From Phyto melanocephala (Eukaryota; Arthropoda; Insecta; Diptera; Rhinophoridae): 64,000 nt of DNA. A program made the position numbers and the translations under genes. The stretch lies in contig OW799233.1 of assembly GCA_941918925.1 (NCBI GenBank), positions 110,667,833-110,731,832 on the forward strand, read 5' to 3'. The notes beneath the pieces were generated by a model that did not search any database, was not told where the DNA came from, and worked only from the letters and a program-made list of their open reading frames with translations. Below, piece after piece: positions 19,411 to 31,149 of the stretch. Numbering within the stretch: the first letter of the stretch is position 1; every line of letters begins with the position of its first letter.

Positions 19411-21540
19411 AATATTTGTATTAATTACAGACTAACAGCTGTCTAGTAACAATATGAAGATATAAATCCATATGATAAAAAAATTAGCCAAGAAATACGC
19501 TAGTAAAGGTCTAAATAGAACTCTTTTAGTTTTTAGTTTGAGCGTTAAAATTAGTTAACATGGAACCGGGTAACAATTAACCGTTTACAAACGCTTTATC
19601 CTACATTGCCACAAGCAAGTAATTATTTGTAAAAAGTGTATGCACAACAATGTTTTGTTTGGCTACAAAACACTGTGAAAATTCAAAATGTCAATTGTTA
19701 ACTAAGTATTGCTCAGTAGGCTCTATTGAACGGTACTTGTAGACATACAATTTGTAACTATATATTTTTTTTATATAAAAAGGTGATATATGTATTTTAA
19801 AAATTATCTTTTAAAATTTATATATATTTTTTTCATATTCTTCTTATTTACCATAATTGCATCGAATACTATTGAGTTTACGAAAAACTCTGTAGTCGTC
19901 AACACTGGTCGTCTTGTCATTTTACATATCGCAAGTGTGAAAGTTTTACTTGCTTCAAAATTTCACTGCCATCTGAGTCACAGCAGAAAAAGTGTAGTCT
20001 TGTTAGTAAAAAAGCGTTGGATATATTGACTTTTTTCATTTGCACTTGCATGTGGTAACGTAGGGTTAGGTTTAACTAACAGATTATATGTCTTTCTGAA
20101 ATCCTAGGAATGGTTTCATTATATTTTCTTTAATAAATTTTGAATAAAAATTAGAGTTTTTATACAAAACCGCCACGAGAACATACTCAACGACATATTT
20201 TTTTCATAAACAATTATAATAAAAATCAAAACATTTGGCACATTTAGCAATTTTATTATAAACTTGCTTAAATAATTAAAATTCTTAAACTCACAATTTA
20301 TATTTCATTTGACCACTATAAATGCGAATCTTGTTAAACAATATTGCCAACGAATATTCATAGTTTTCTGACCTACAAAATAAGAAAATTAACAAAAAAT
20401 AATAACACATAAATTAATTAAAAATTAATGAGAAAAATGTATCTGAAATATTCTGCCAAACATTCGATAAAATGAACAAATTTTATGAAATTTTATTTTT
20501 TTCTTAACGAATACGTAAAATTGTAAAAACCAAAAAAAAACTTATTTTACAAGAACATCCTAAAATAATTTAACATTTATCAAACATAGAAAAACTCTGA
20601 ATGTTGTGAACCCTGACAAAATCATGTTTATTCGAACGATGTAACAAAGTAGAAAAGTTCATTACCTTGTAATCACAATAAACAAAAACACATGTCCGAA
20701 AAATTCCCCTTAAATCGTTCAGAAAGTAGTCTGATTAAAAATAACGTAAAATAAACAAACAAAAATTTATTAGGCAAATCGTTTTAACTGTTTAGATAGA
20801 TTAAATACTTTTTTTGATTTTATTTTTATATAACAAAAAAAATAAAAATAAAATAAAAAGCTCTTAATATTATATTAATTCGCTGCACTTTCGTATAAAC
20901 AGACAAAACCATAACTTTTACAACACAAACTTCACAGCCCAATTAAATCCTTCATAAAATAACAGCATTCAATTCGATACGAATCACAATTATTTAAAAT
21001 TTTTTTTAATTCATTGTACTTTTAAAAAAATAACTACAAATATTTATTAATTTATTTTTAACATAAATACTATGCATTCATACTTAAAAAACCAAACAAT
21101 TTTCTAAAAATAAAAAAAACATAACAAAATGTATGTAGCGCGCCATAACAAAATTATTATTTTGGTTTATATTTAAATAATAATTAAAAAACAAAAATAA
21201 CATCCCACAAAACCATACATAGTAGTTTAATGTTAATATTAATGAAATTTTTATTAAATATACGAAAAAAAAACAAAAAGAAATGTAAGATTAATTAATA
21301 ATAGTATTTCAAAATTTGTCTAATACTAATAAAATTAAAATAAAACACAAACAAATTTAACATACGAATGCTGATAATTTTAAAAGTAAATAATAAAAAA
21401 AAATAAAGAATTGTTAATGTTTAAAAAAAAAAATTTGTTAAAAATAACATTTCAAATAAAAGTATGCAAAAAATATAAATCAAAACAATTGTTTTTATTT
21501 TGGGTCTTTTAGTATGAATTTAAAGGGTTAATAGGAGAAT
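19411..21540. other. Intergenic, no gene seen
   Basis: Very AT-rich, including near-continuous A/T text between about 20350 and 21500. The short ORF at 19790-20029 is not similar to anything I recognise. Confidence 0.5.
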
Positions 21541-22456
21541 ACAGGGTGTGCCGAAATTCATCATTGGTCCTAACAACTTAATAAGTTTTACGTTTATATA
21601 TTTTTATTTTTTATACTATAAAATATATAAAATGGACATTTTTTTTACCAATTAATAAAAATAATATCACTTTAACGAACCTCTTTTTTAGCTTCGAAAT
21701 AATGGGCTCTTTTCAAGGCATTTCTATATCATCTTACAAAACTTGTAGCTAGAGCTCTCGAATTTCTGCAAAAATTTTGGCCTTGAGTTCAAAGGTTGTC
21801 CGGGCTTGTTTACATATACTCTTTCATTCCAAAAACCCTCAAATAAAATATACGGATGCTGACGAATCTAGTGAACGTGCAGGCTAATTATGTTTCTGAA
21901 TTTCTTGATATAATTCGCCCTCCAAAAACTTGAATTAAAAGCAGTGTTGCCAGTTCTTGGTGACAAAAAAGGCTAAATTTCATTCAAAAAAGATCTAAAA
22001 AAGGCTAAGAAGAGGCAACAAATTTCAAACGAGATGTTATTAAAACATTAAGTTTTTAGTTAAAGGCTTGTATAGTTTTTTACATTCACCCCGAAAATTA
22101 TGACAGCAAGTGACTGTGGTTTATTCAAAAGGTATTCCTTAAAAATATTTAAAAATTAAAAATCACTTAAAATACAAAGGAAAGTTGTTAAAAAGATAAC
22201 TTCAATTTAATACTGACTTTTAGTCAAATTTAAATTTTCGGTAATTCATTTTTAGCCAAAGTTTAAAATGCCGTTGTGGAGGAAATCAAATTACCCAGCA
22301 AACAAAAAGACAAGAACTTAAAATATGTTTATGCATTTTATTTCCTGAGTTGATATTTAAAGCTGAGGTAATATTAAGAGCATTTGGTTCTCTGCAATTT
22401 TAATCAGGGACAATCAAATCGATTTTTGCAGACTGCTCGCAAAATAATTTATTGTA

Positions 22457-22722
22457 GAAATCTGTGGTTTTCATGGGCAACCGCGCATTTTCATTTTATT
22501 CGATTTTGAGTTAATAATGCCATATTGTTTGGTTTTAAACACCCTTTACTTGGTTTTAAAAATTTCCCAAACAAGACGGACCCATTTCGATTATTTTAAT
22601 GGCATAACAACGTAACTTCTATATATATTCAAAAACCGTTCAGCGCTAACACGGTTTTGTAGCTCTCCTGAACAATTTGATTTTAAAACATACGTGGTTG
22701 CCCATGAAAACCACAGAAATTT
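22457..22722. repeat. Inverted repeat, ~29-bp arms
   Basis: GAAATCTGTGGTTTTCATGG (start of the arm 22457-22485) recurs as reverse complement at 22693-22722, with one mismatch in the shared GGGCAACCrCG end. The spacer is about 207 bp. Probably the termini of a small foldback or MITE-type element; outer limits are not clear. Confidence 0.6.
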
Positions 22723-22999
22723 GCTAAGTTTTCATATTAATCGGTTTAAGACGCAAACGATTTGTGTCAGCAATGCTTTAATTTACGTTGCGATGTTTTT
22801 TGTTTTCACACAAACACAAAAAACTTAGCGTTATTTATGCATTTACAGTATATGCAGAATGTCTTTTCTGGTTTATTGCATTCGCTTATCCATTCTTGAA
22901 ATTTTGTATTACAAGTTCAAAATTTACAAAACTTTCAAAAATATGTAAAATTTACAAAATAATAGAAAAAATTTCCCAGTAACTTAAGGGTTTTCCAAT

Positions 23000-23760
23000 A
23001 AGTACTTGGCAAAATTGAATTTAACTTGTGAACGCAATATTTCACTGATCATCTAACTGTTAGTTTCCTTTTTTTTTCAGTAAACCCAACATTTTCATCA
23101 TGGTAAAGTGCACGAACGAACAACGTATGCAAATTATAAAAATGTACTACCGATATTCGGAGTCGGTGAACGTTAAGTGCGTTAACTCCAATTTTAGGTC
23201 GTTATTGTCGCTCTCATTGTTTGGCTTAATGGGTTCGTCAATAAGCAAAATATGCGTTATTGGTCTAGCTAAAATTCACATGTGCTTAATGAATCACCAC
23301 TTTATTAACAAAAAATAATTGTTTAGTGCGATGTGCATGCTGGCGGCGTCATTGGGCCATTTTTTTTTCTTCGACAATAACGATCGTCACGTTACTGTGA
23401 ATGGCGATCGTTATCGCGCCATGATTACATGAATTGGCCCGAATTAGAAAACATGGACTTGGACGACATGTGGTTTCAATAGTACGGTGCCACAAGCCAC
23501 ACAACTCACGTTACAATCGATTTATTGAAGAGTTAGTTTTGTGAGATTGTTGAACGCCGGTAGGCTTTTTCAAGTGGGGCTACGTCAAATCATTGGTCTA
23601 TGCCAACAAGCCGACGAAGTAGGAAGAACTCAGAGCCAACATTAAACGAGAAATAGCGACCTTTACGGCCGAAAGGTGTGACCGAGTCATCGAAAATTGG
23701 ATCCAACGAATCGACGTGCTCGCGGTGGCCATATGAACGAAGTCAAGTTTCATTCATTCC
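23000..23760 (+). mobile_element. Tc1/mariner-type transposase pseudogene
   Basis: Starts with ATG at 23100 (MVKCTNEQRMQIIKMYYRYS, a typical N-terminal helix-turn-helix start of this family). It continues through frameshifts to ..NGDRYRAMI.., ELENMDLDDMWFQ followed by an in-frame stop where QD is expected, GATSHTTHVTIDLL, ..KWGYVKSLVYANKPT.. and RVIENWIQRIDVLA. The catalytic Asp of the WFQQDGA block is lost. The length is close to a full transposase, so this is an ancient copy broken by point changes rather than by deletion. It lies inside the hAT-like element and so inserted after it. Confidence 0.8.
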
Positions 23761-23999
23761 ATTTGGATTGTATTTCAAGTCGATCATAAAGTTTTGGAAA
23801 TATCTCAAATGGTTTGCATTTTATTTAAAAAAAAAAGTTGTCAAATCCTTATTTGAAAATCCGATACTTTTAAACGTTTATAAATGTAATTTAGAAGCAA
23901 AATAAAAAGACTTTTATGTTTGTGGCAATTTTATGCATTTTCAAGGAGAAATTTTTTAATGTTTATAAAATGTCTTTAAGAGGATAAAAAATAAACAAG

Positions 24000-25757
24000 T
24001 AAGAGCACTATATTCGGCTGTGCCGAATCTTTTATACCCACCACCAATTTTGTGTACATTTAAAGCAAAATATTTATTATTTTGTTAACCGCTATGGAAT
24101 AATATCTTTATAATAAAATATGTATCACTTTCTTTGTAGAGGGTGGTTAAATATTAAGGGCCCATATTGAAGGTGAACTAAACCTAGTCTTTAAATTTGA
24201 TTTCTGCATTTCATTTGACATTTCTCAATCTCAAACTTACTCAATTTGATCCGTGGAAAGATACGCAAATAAGCAATGCTTTAAAGTTATTCAGGTTTTT
24301 TATAAAAATGGGCGTTCAAATCAAAATGCATTTTGTGCACTTCGTAATTCTTTTGATCAACATAATCGTTCAAATTCATCCACAATCGGGAGAATTGTAA
24401 AAAATATTTAAATTTCTGCAAAACAGGTCTGTATAAAATGTTAGAAAATCTGTGAATGCCTTCTTAGTTCGTTGAATGGGAACCATTGCTGTTTTTTGCG
24501 ATAGTGTGGCATTTGGCATTTGGCCTTTATTTTGTTAAAAACATAATTGAACCATACAAATATTATAATTACAAAAAGAAATAATAATAATATTCTAAAT
24601 AATTTGTGTTTTATTTAAATTCAAAATCGGTCCTTAAAATTTAACCACCCTTTATAACTTCGATATGCTACTAAAATGCTTTTGTAAATGTAGTCTTTCA
24701 ATGAAAGTGGGCGTTAAAGTAGGCGTGTCAATAAAGTTTCTGCTAATAAATACAACTTAGATATTTCAATATAGTCCTTTATTTTCCCAAAAACTTTGTC
24801 AATAGAGAAATTACATGAATTTAAGATAAACCGTTATATGGGAGGTAGGCGTTAAAGTGGGCGTGTCACCTAAACTTTTTGGCACAACAATTTCATTGAT
24901 TAGAAGGATATACGTAGCAAATTTGATCATCATAACTCTAATTTTGGCGGTTTTATGAGATTTTAAATTTCATTAACGGTAGATAACGTGAAAAGTGGGC
25001 GTTATAGTAGGCGTGTCAAAGTTATTTTTGCAAATGAGTACAACTTAGATGTTTCAATATAGCCCTTTATTATTCCAAAATCTTTATTAATAGAGAAATT
25101 ATATGAATTTTAGGTAAAACGTTATATGGGAGGTGGGCGTAAAAGTGGGCGTGGAACATTGATTTTCCGTTACAAAAAAGCGCCTCACCAAAAAGCAAAG
25201 TGTGCAAAAAATTTTGTTGCTTTTATGACGTTTTTGTTTTTAAATATACCGAAAAATACACTGTGCGGTATAAATTTTCGTACATTTTGATCGATAACTC
25301 CTCTCCTAATGCATAGATTTAGATAATTTTTAGGGAAAAATATTGTTTTTACTCAGGAAATATATACACGAAGTTTCATGAGCCTACGTTAATGCGTTTG
25401 GACACAATTCCATTTTGTTCGATGTGTGAAGGACACGGTTTTTTCGACCTACTCTTGCCTTTCGAGCTATAACTCTCTTCCTAATATTCCGATTTAGCCC
25501 ATTTTCAATACCAAACAAACCTTGTCTATAAGAAAGATTCTGGCAAAATTTGAGCCCCCCTAGCTTTTTCGGTGCGACCTCTATCGTGCTTTCAACAGAC
25601 GGACAGACGGACGGACATAGCTAGATCGTCATCAAATCAAACCCTGATTCAGAATGTATATACTTTATGGGGTCTAAAATGGATATTTCGATGTGTTACA
25701 AACGGAATGACAAAATGAATATACCCCCACCATTGTTTTGGTGGCGGGTATAAAAAG
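24000..25757 (+). mobile_element. INE-1/DINE-1-like (Helentron-type) non-autonomous element, near full length
   Basis: Opens with ATATTCGGCTGTGCCGAATC and TATACCCACCACC. It contains several degenerate internal units with TGGGCGTTAAAGT(A/G)GGCGTG, then GACGGACAGACGGACGGACA (25596), TATATACTTTATGGGGTC and ACAAACGGAATGACAAAATG. It closes with a strong hairpin, CCCCCACCATTG..TGGTGGCGGGTATA (25724-25752). This order of parts matches Drosophila INE-1, a non-coding rolling-circle element. It encodes no protein. Confidence 0.75.
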
Positions 25758-26235
25758 GCAAACAATGCCTAAGGGCTAAATTAATTTTTCTCCGCCCAAA
25801 GAAGATTAAAAAGGCATAATTTAGCCTGAAAAGGGCTTAATTGGCAACACTGATTAAATGTGTCATTGTGTCGTAGGCAGTGTGGGCAGTGACTCTATCC
25901 TGATGAAACTATGGACTTAGAAGTCATGAAAATATAATTAACTTTGCACTACTTCCAAGTTTTTTTTTCTGAATGCAATTTTTATTCCAGAGATTTAGTT
26001 AACAAAAAATTGTATTGACTTGGAAGCTGTGAGACATGTGATACAATTCAGCTGAAATTATATATCTCAAATTTATATGCCTACCAACTGAGGCACAAAA
26101 AAGTAATAGGCATATCTCTATACATTGTCACGTGGTTTATGAAGACATATGAGCCAGTAATTTCACCGGCCCATAAAGCACACCAAACAGTAAAATGTTT
26201 TCGTATTTTTACAATCGATTGAGGAATATCATATG

Positions 26236-28735
26236 GGTATAATCATTGATTTTAAAAATAAATTTAATTAATTTGAAAAAGGCAGCTAATTTATATACGA
26301 TTAATTGTCAAACTAAGCTTACCTCTAAATAACCGAGAATTATTTAATTAACTGTCACAGAAAACAGTAATGCCAATTTAAATTTTTCGGGCTTTAAAAG
26401 ATGCATGTTTTACTATGGTGGTGCTGGCTACAAAATTAAATAATACATGGAGACTGAAGATTAAGAATTTATAAAAATCTTTAATAACAAAAGCACCCAG
26501 CAAGACATTTAATATCTCTAAGCTCTGAATTTTTCATGCATTTGGTCAAATATGAGAAGAAGAAAGTCATTCTTTATTGAATTACTAGCAATGCACTATC
26601 TATTTATAAGCCTTAAAGACTATCTTCCAGTTTACATTTTTCGTTATACATGCTGTGCAATTTGTTAAATGCAAACTATAAAATTAACGCCCAAATAAAT
26701 ATTTTGCAAATTTATTAAAAAAAAAAAAAAAAACACTATCAAAAACCCTAAAAGGTATGCCAGTGAAATTATTTATATGCGTGTATAAAATATGAATATT
26801 AATTTTAATTTCATATTTAATTATACAATGGAGAAACCGAAAACGAAAAAAATAATAACCTAAAAAGGTTCATATATTTTGCATTGTAAAAATTTTGAAA
26901 TAAACCAACAAAAGTTTCATAAGTGCGTAAAGCAATTTTTAGATGTGCTGCAATGCAATATAATCGATATACCAACCCAATGCTACCATTTTCAATTATA
27001 AAAAAAAGCAACACCAACTTAGTGACACAAATACACTATTACATAAGAAACATACGTGTTTGTACGTAATTACTAATGTGTAAAAAATGTAATAGATAAT
27101 TATTTAAATTCTTAACACGCATTTTTGCTTTAATCGAACTGTTGTTGTTTTTTCACCAACACTAGACCATAGACTGAAATTCGAATTTGCTGTTTGTAAT
27201 ATTTTAACTTATTAAGTCGAGTTTTGTTTTCTAGTTTTGCGTTTTCATAAATAACTCATTTAATAGTTTTTACTAGTTTTTAATTACCATACATATTTAA
27301 GCGTGCAGTATATGTTTGAAAATACACACGAACAGCAAGAAGCAGACAACACGTATGGTAAGTATTTTGCATAAACATCACAAAATAACATACATGTAGT
27401 ATATTCATAATAAAGTTTCGAAGGTATGCTTGAAAGTGTATGTTAAACAAGTTATGTTTCTGCATGTTTATCACGTTAAGTGTTGTTGCTATTTTTTTAT
27501 AGCCTACGGCCTACAGGTTGGGTTTGATGTTGCTCCGTAAAGTTCTCTTGTTGATTGGTCACAAACGAAGTGCCAATAATTCCTAACAAGTTTAATACAT
27601 TGCACATTCATTCATTCATTCACTCATTCATTTTTTTGTACCAACATATTGTACATACAAATACATACATATACCTACAAGCATACCAAACTTATTTATT
27701 TATTCCTGCAAAAAAAAAAAAGAGGCGCCACATAAAAGATGAAAAAATATTCTGCGAAATGAAATAGCTAAAATCGACATCTGTGGCCGAACATGTTCGC
27801 CTGGTATAAATGACTTTATATGGTAAAAATCATTTGCCACTAACAGAAATGGCAAAGAAATCGTGAATACAAATTTTCAAGTTCAACAGGTGCTATATTT
27901 TGTTTAAACATATATAAGCACAACAAGCAAAATATAATAATAAGAGCCACAACCCAATGAAATAAAAACATAAATACGGATAAATATACAATCACACATC
28001 CATATGTGTGTGTGTGTGTGTGTGTGCATATATGGATTGCTCTCTTCGTTTAATACAAAGTATTTAAAGTTTTTGTCTTAAATCTTTTGATATTTGAATT
28101 TTCTTTTTTTCCGTTTTTACTGATTTGTTTGTCAACATTGTTTATATCTGTTTCAGTGAAAATAAATCTTTGCATAATGGGTTTAAGAATAGGATTTAGT
28201 AGTTTTATTTCATGAAAAACATATTCTATTTATTAATTTTTTGTATTAAAAAAAAATATTCCACACAAAAATATTTCACTTATAAAGAAAAATTAAATAA
28301 AAAGTACCTTATTAAATAAGAAGTTTTCAAAGAACATTTTTCATAAGAAAGACGGGAATTCGATTTTAAAAATGTTTATACCTATAGAGGGAATTTTCTA
28401 TAGAAAATTTTTCTTTACAAAGAAAGACAATTTTGTGCAATTTTGTTTTTAGATTATTTTCCTTTAGCTTTGACTAAATTTTTATTAAAAGTTTTCCTTT
28501 TACAAATGTAATTGAATAGAAATGTTTCTCTAATTTAGACAGCGAGTAAGAGATATAAATTTTTTCGTATCATTGTTTTCACCTTTAGACAAAGAATTTA
28601 CTATAGAAGATTTTTTTTCTTATTCAGAAAAAGAATATACTATAGGAAATTGTTATCACTCATTAAAAGTAAAAATGTATAAATTTAATTACAACTAATT
28701 GTAGCTGGTATTTTTCTTTAGAGTCATAGAACTTT
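26236..28735. other. Intergenic with simple repeats
   Basis: No gene signal. Contains an A-run (about 26717-26733), an ATTC/CATT repeat (27606-27632) and a GT microsatellite (28006-28026). The 62- to 84-residue ORFs here look like chance. Confidence 0.5.
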
Positions 28736-28739
28736 AATG

Positions 28740-29710
28740 GAATGACCAAAATTTCAACGCCATCCTGTTGGGCCACCACTTTTTTGTTCAAACCCGGCCT
28801 TTTTTTTGTCAAAAGTTTATGCAATCTTGGGTTTTTATGTTAAATAGTTGCTGGTTTATCAACATAGACTATAGGTCTCCACAAAAGGTAGTTTAAAGGT
28901 ATTAAATTATATGAACAACGTGGCTAAGGTCCATTTCTTAGGGTAATTTGCTCACTCACTAAACATATAGCACACTATAGTGATGATTTCACGTGTTTTA
29001 TGTCACGTTAGGCCGTCTTGTTGAAACCATTTTTCCTTCGAATGAAATGCAATGATATGAGGAATAAAAAAGTCATAAATAATTTGCCTTTAGCGTTTAG
29101 CATTTAGGGCAATATTGGCCCCTGTTTCGGATTTAAATATAAATAGAAAAAATAAATAGATGACGACTTCGACATGTAAATAGCTTCGAACAGTAATTTT
29201 TTCGAGATGTAATAGAATTTTAAAGAATAACAATTCTCCTTGTCTACATACCCGTTAAGCCAGAAATTATCTTTATCGCTACAAATAATTTGATACTAAA
29301 AATCTGGTTCAGCTTCTAATTGATTTTCAGCTCATTCACCGAAATCATGACGCACTTGATGGTTCATTGATTTTAATTGTTGCACCAGTTGGATCTTATA
29401 TGTACAATATTTAGGACAAGATCTTTCCTCAAAATTTTTTAAAGTAGTAAAGTGGCTAAGACTGAGTTGCTGAGTACGATCGATAAATACTCGTGTCCAC
29501 ATCTGCAATGGTTTCTTTTCTACTCACCTTACGAGCACGATCTGGATGATTATTATTCTAAAGAATAAATGTGGTCCTAAATTGATCTATATTTATGAAT
29601 ATTATCTGGCAAAGTGTTCTATAAATTTTAGAAATAAATAACCAAATTTGTTACTAACGTTGTGCTGTTGTAAGTCTTAGTGCGTCGATTTGTCAAAGTT
29701 AACTGAAAAA
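28740..29710 (-). mobile_element. Tc1/mariner-type transposase pseudogene
   Basis: Minus-strand reading with stops: RARKVSRKETIADVDTSIYR (N-terminal region), QLVQQLKSMNHQVRHDFGE, DKDNFWLNGYVDKENC, then EKWFQQDGLT (about 29010-29035) and ..PKKWTLATLF.., ..FVETYSL.., ending in ..GWR.NFGHS. The order and spacing follow an IS630-Tc1-mariner transposase, with the catalytic-region motif WFQQDG retained. Several in-frame stops show it is dead. Confidence 0.75.
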
Positions 29711-29749
29711 AGTCAGACGTACTTTATCAGCTTGTTTTATAGTTTACAG

Positions 29750-29781
29750 CAAGGCATATTCATATTCATGAATTCGCCTTG
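29750..29781. repeat. Minimal CAAGGC...GCCTTG element end pair
   Basis: CAAGGC, then ATATTCATATTCAT, then GAATTCGCCTTG: an imperfect 32-bp palindrome whose right half equals the terminus of the element at 46773-47304. It is probably a remnant of that family after loss of the interior. Confidence 0.4.
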
Positions 29782-31143
29782 GTTTTCAATATCTAAAGTT
29801 TTTTATAAGATAATTCTTTTCTATTTGTCCAAAAAAGTAGTCTTTTAACTTTAAAGAAATATTTTCTTGTTTTTCAAAATATTAAAAAAGTTTTCTCCAA
29901 AAAAGTTATCGAAAAATTGTCTTGCTTACAAAATTTACCCCCAAGTCATTGAAAGGTTATCGTATACAAAGTTTTTTATAAATAAATATTATTTTGCATT
30001 TCTTTCTCAGCAACCCACGGTGTTAGAAATTAAAATTATACCCGAGTTTAGTTTGGTTTTCCAGAAAATACTTCAAGTCATACATAAATAGTAGCAAAAA
30101 AGGCAACAGTAAAAATAATAATTGTAATTGTCTCTATTTTCTTTCGCCAATTATAGGCCACTATCACACAAAACAATTTGCAATATATTTGTTGTCTTGT
30201 CTTGTTTTAAAAATATTTTACCTCATGTTTTTAAAAATGTATGCATGTATCTTCAATGTTTTTTTTTTTTTTTTTTAACACTAACATGAAGCACGTTTAC
30301 ATGCAACATTTATGCTTGACCAGCACTTTCTCATCAACAACACCAGGTATGGTTGTGTACTTCACTCTACACTTTAACTTACTATTTGGATTTATAAAGT
30401 TATCAGCATATGCGTATAACTAGTAAGTTTCCAAAAAGAGAGTGCGTGTGTTGATATACATACATACATTTAAAAATTTCCAATATGAGCAGTTTTTATG
30501 AATACATATTAATATCTATGTATGAATGTATTTGGACGGCTTGATAGAGTAAGGCCGCTTAAAAAGCAGAGTCAGTTAAATTACAACAACTGTATATTAT
30601 TGTAATTATAATAACAACCTGTGTCTTAGCTTTTGCTATATTTCTTATTACCAATTTCATTATTATTGTTTAGAGGTTTTGTTGCATTCTGTTGTCGATA
30701 TTTCTTTCAGTTGACTTTGAAATTTCCTAATAAACTGTTGTTTGGTCGCCGGAGTTAAAGAGGAAAAAATACTGAAACGTGTTATAAATAAAAGAACGAA
30801 ACAATAATATATTATTGATAAAATTGCACAATTTTTATAAAGTTTTTTTTTTATAATTTTTTCTTTTTTTACGAATTGTCACATTAACTGCCATGAAGCT
30901 AATTGATGTGATCATCTATTTAATAGCAATTTTAATCTTTCTTTACTTATTGATGGATTAAAAGTGTTTGTCTACATTTCGCTTAAAAAATCACTTATAC
31001 TTAGTTCTTTAATATTTGTTTTGGCTTTGCTAAAATTTAATTACAAATAAAAACTATACAAATCTGTAAATTCTAAACTACTTCCAAGCTTTACTTTAAT
31101 TCTAATCTATTGTAAAAAGTAAAATAAAAACATTTTTAACAAA
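29782..31143. other. Region upstream of the proposed first exon
   Basis: AT-rich; no coding signal. It should hold the promoter of the gene starting at 31144, but no convincing TATA, initiator or DPE set could be chosen by eye. Confidence 0.4.
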
Positions 31144-31149
31144 ATGAAG
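31144..31149 (+). CDS. Proposed first coding exon (Met-Lys) of the secreted His/Gln-rich protein
   Basis: ATGAAG followed at once by GTAAGT, preceded by a good AACAAAATG start context. The phase (0) fits the acceptor at 45922, so splicing gives ATG AAG CCA TTT CAT and completes a classic signal peptide, MKPFHLNLLFFGLLAVVCG. A tiny ATG-AAG exon followed by a long intron is a common layout in insect secreted and cuticle protein genes. The link across about 14.8 kb is inference; another exon could serve instead. Confidence 0.55.

Larger units (their letters stand above)
21942..25852. mobile_element. hAT-like element with CAGTGTTGCCA termini, carrying further insertions
   Basis: The ends are CAGTGTTGCCAGTT (21942) and, as reverse complement, CAGTGTTGCCAATT (to 25852): 11 bp perfect, with GGCTAAATT repeated just inside both. 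Target duplications are ATTAAAAG (21934-21941) and ATTAAATG (25853-25860), 7 of 8 matching. Removing the element and one duplication rejoins a transposase reading frame, which independently confirms the boundaries. The interior lacks a visible hAT transposase; it holds an inverted-repeat unit (22457-22722), a mariner relic (23000-23760) and an INE-1-like element (24000-25757). Confidence 0.8.
21560..26235 (-). mobile_element. Tc1/mariner-type transposase relic, split in two by a hAT-like element
   Basis: The minus strand reads from about 26235 down: TVWC-like ..HFTVWCALWAG.. then ..MYRDMPIT.. then ..FHQDRVTAHTAYDTMTHLI at 25853. After the 3.9 kb insertion it continues without loss of frame at 21943 as QVFGGRIISRN, then ..ERVYVNKPGQPL.. 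and ..NALKRAHYFEAKKEV. These correspond in order to the VTVWC, WFQQDGATAHTA, RVISRNG and RVY.NKP blocks of the IS630-Tc1-mariner family. Stops and frameshifts abound, so it is long dead. GGGTGTGCC near 21544 may be one terminus. Confidence 0.75.
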
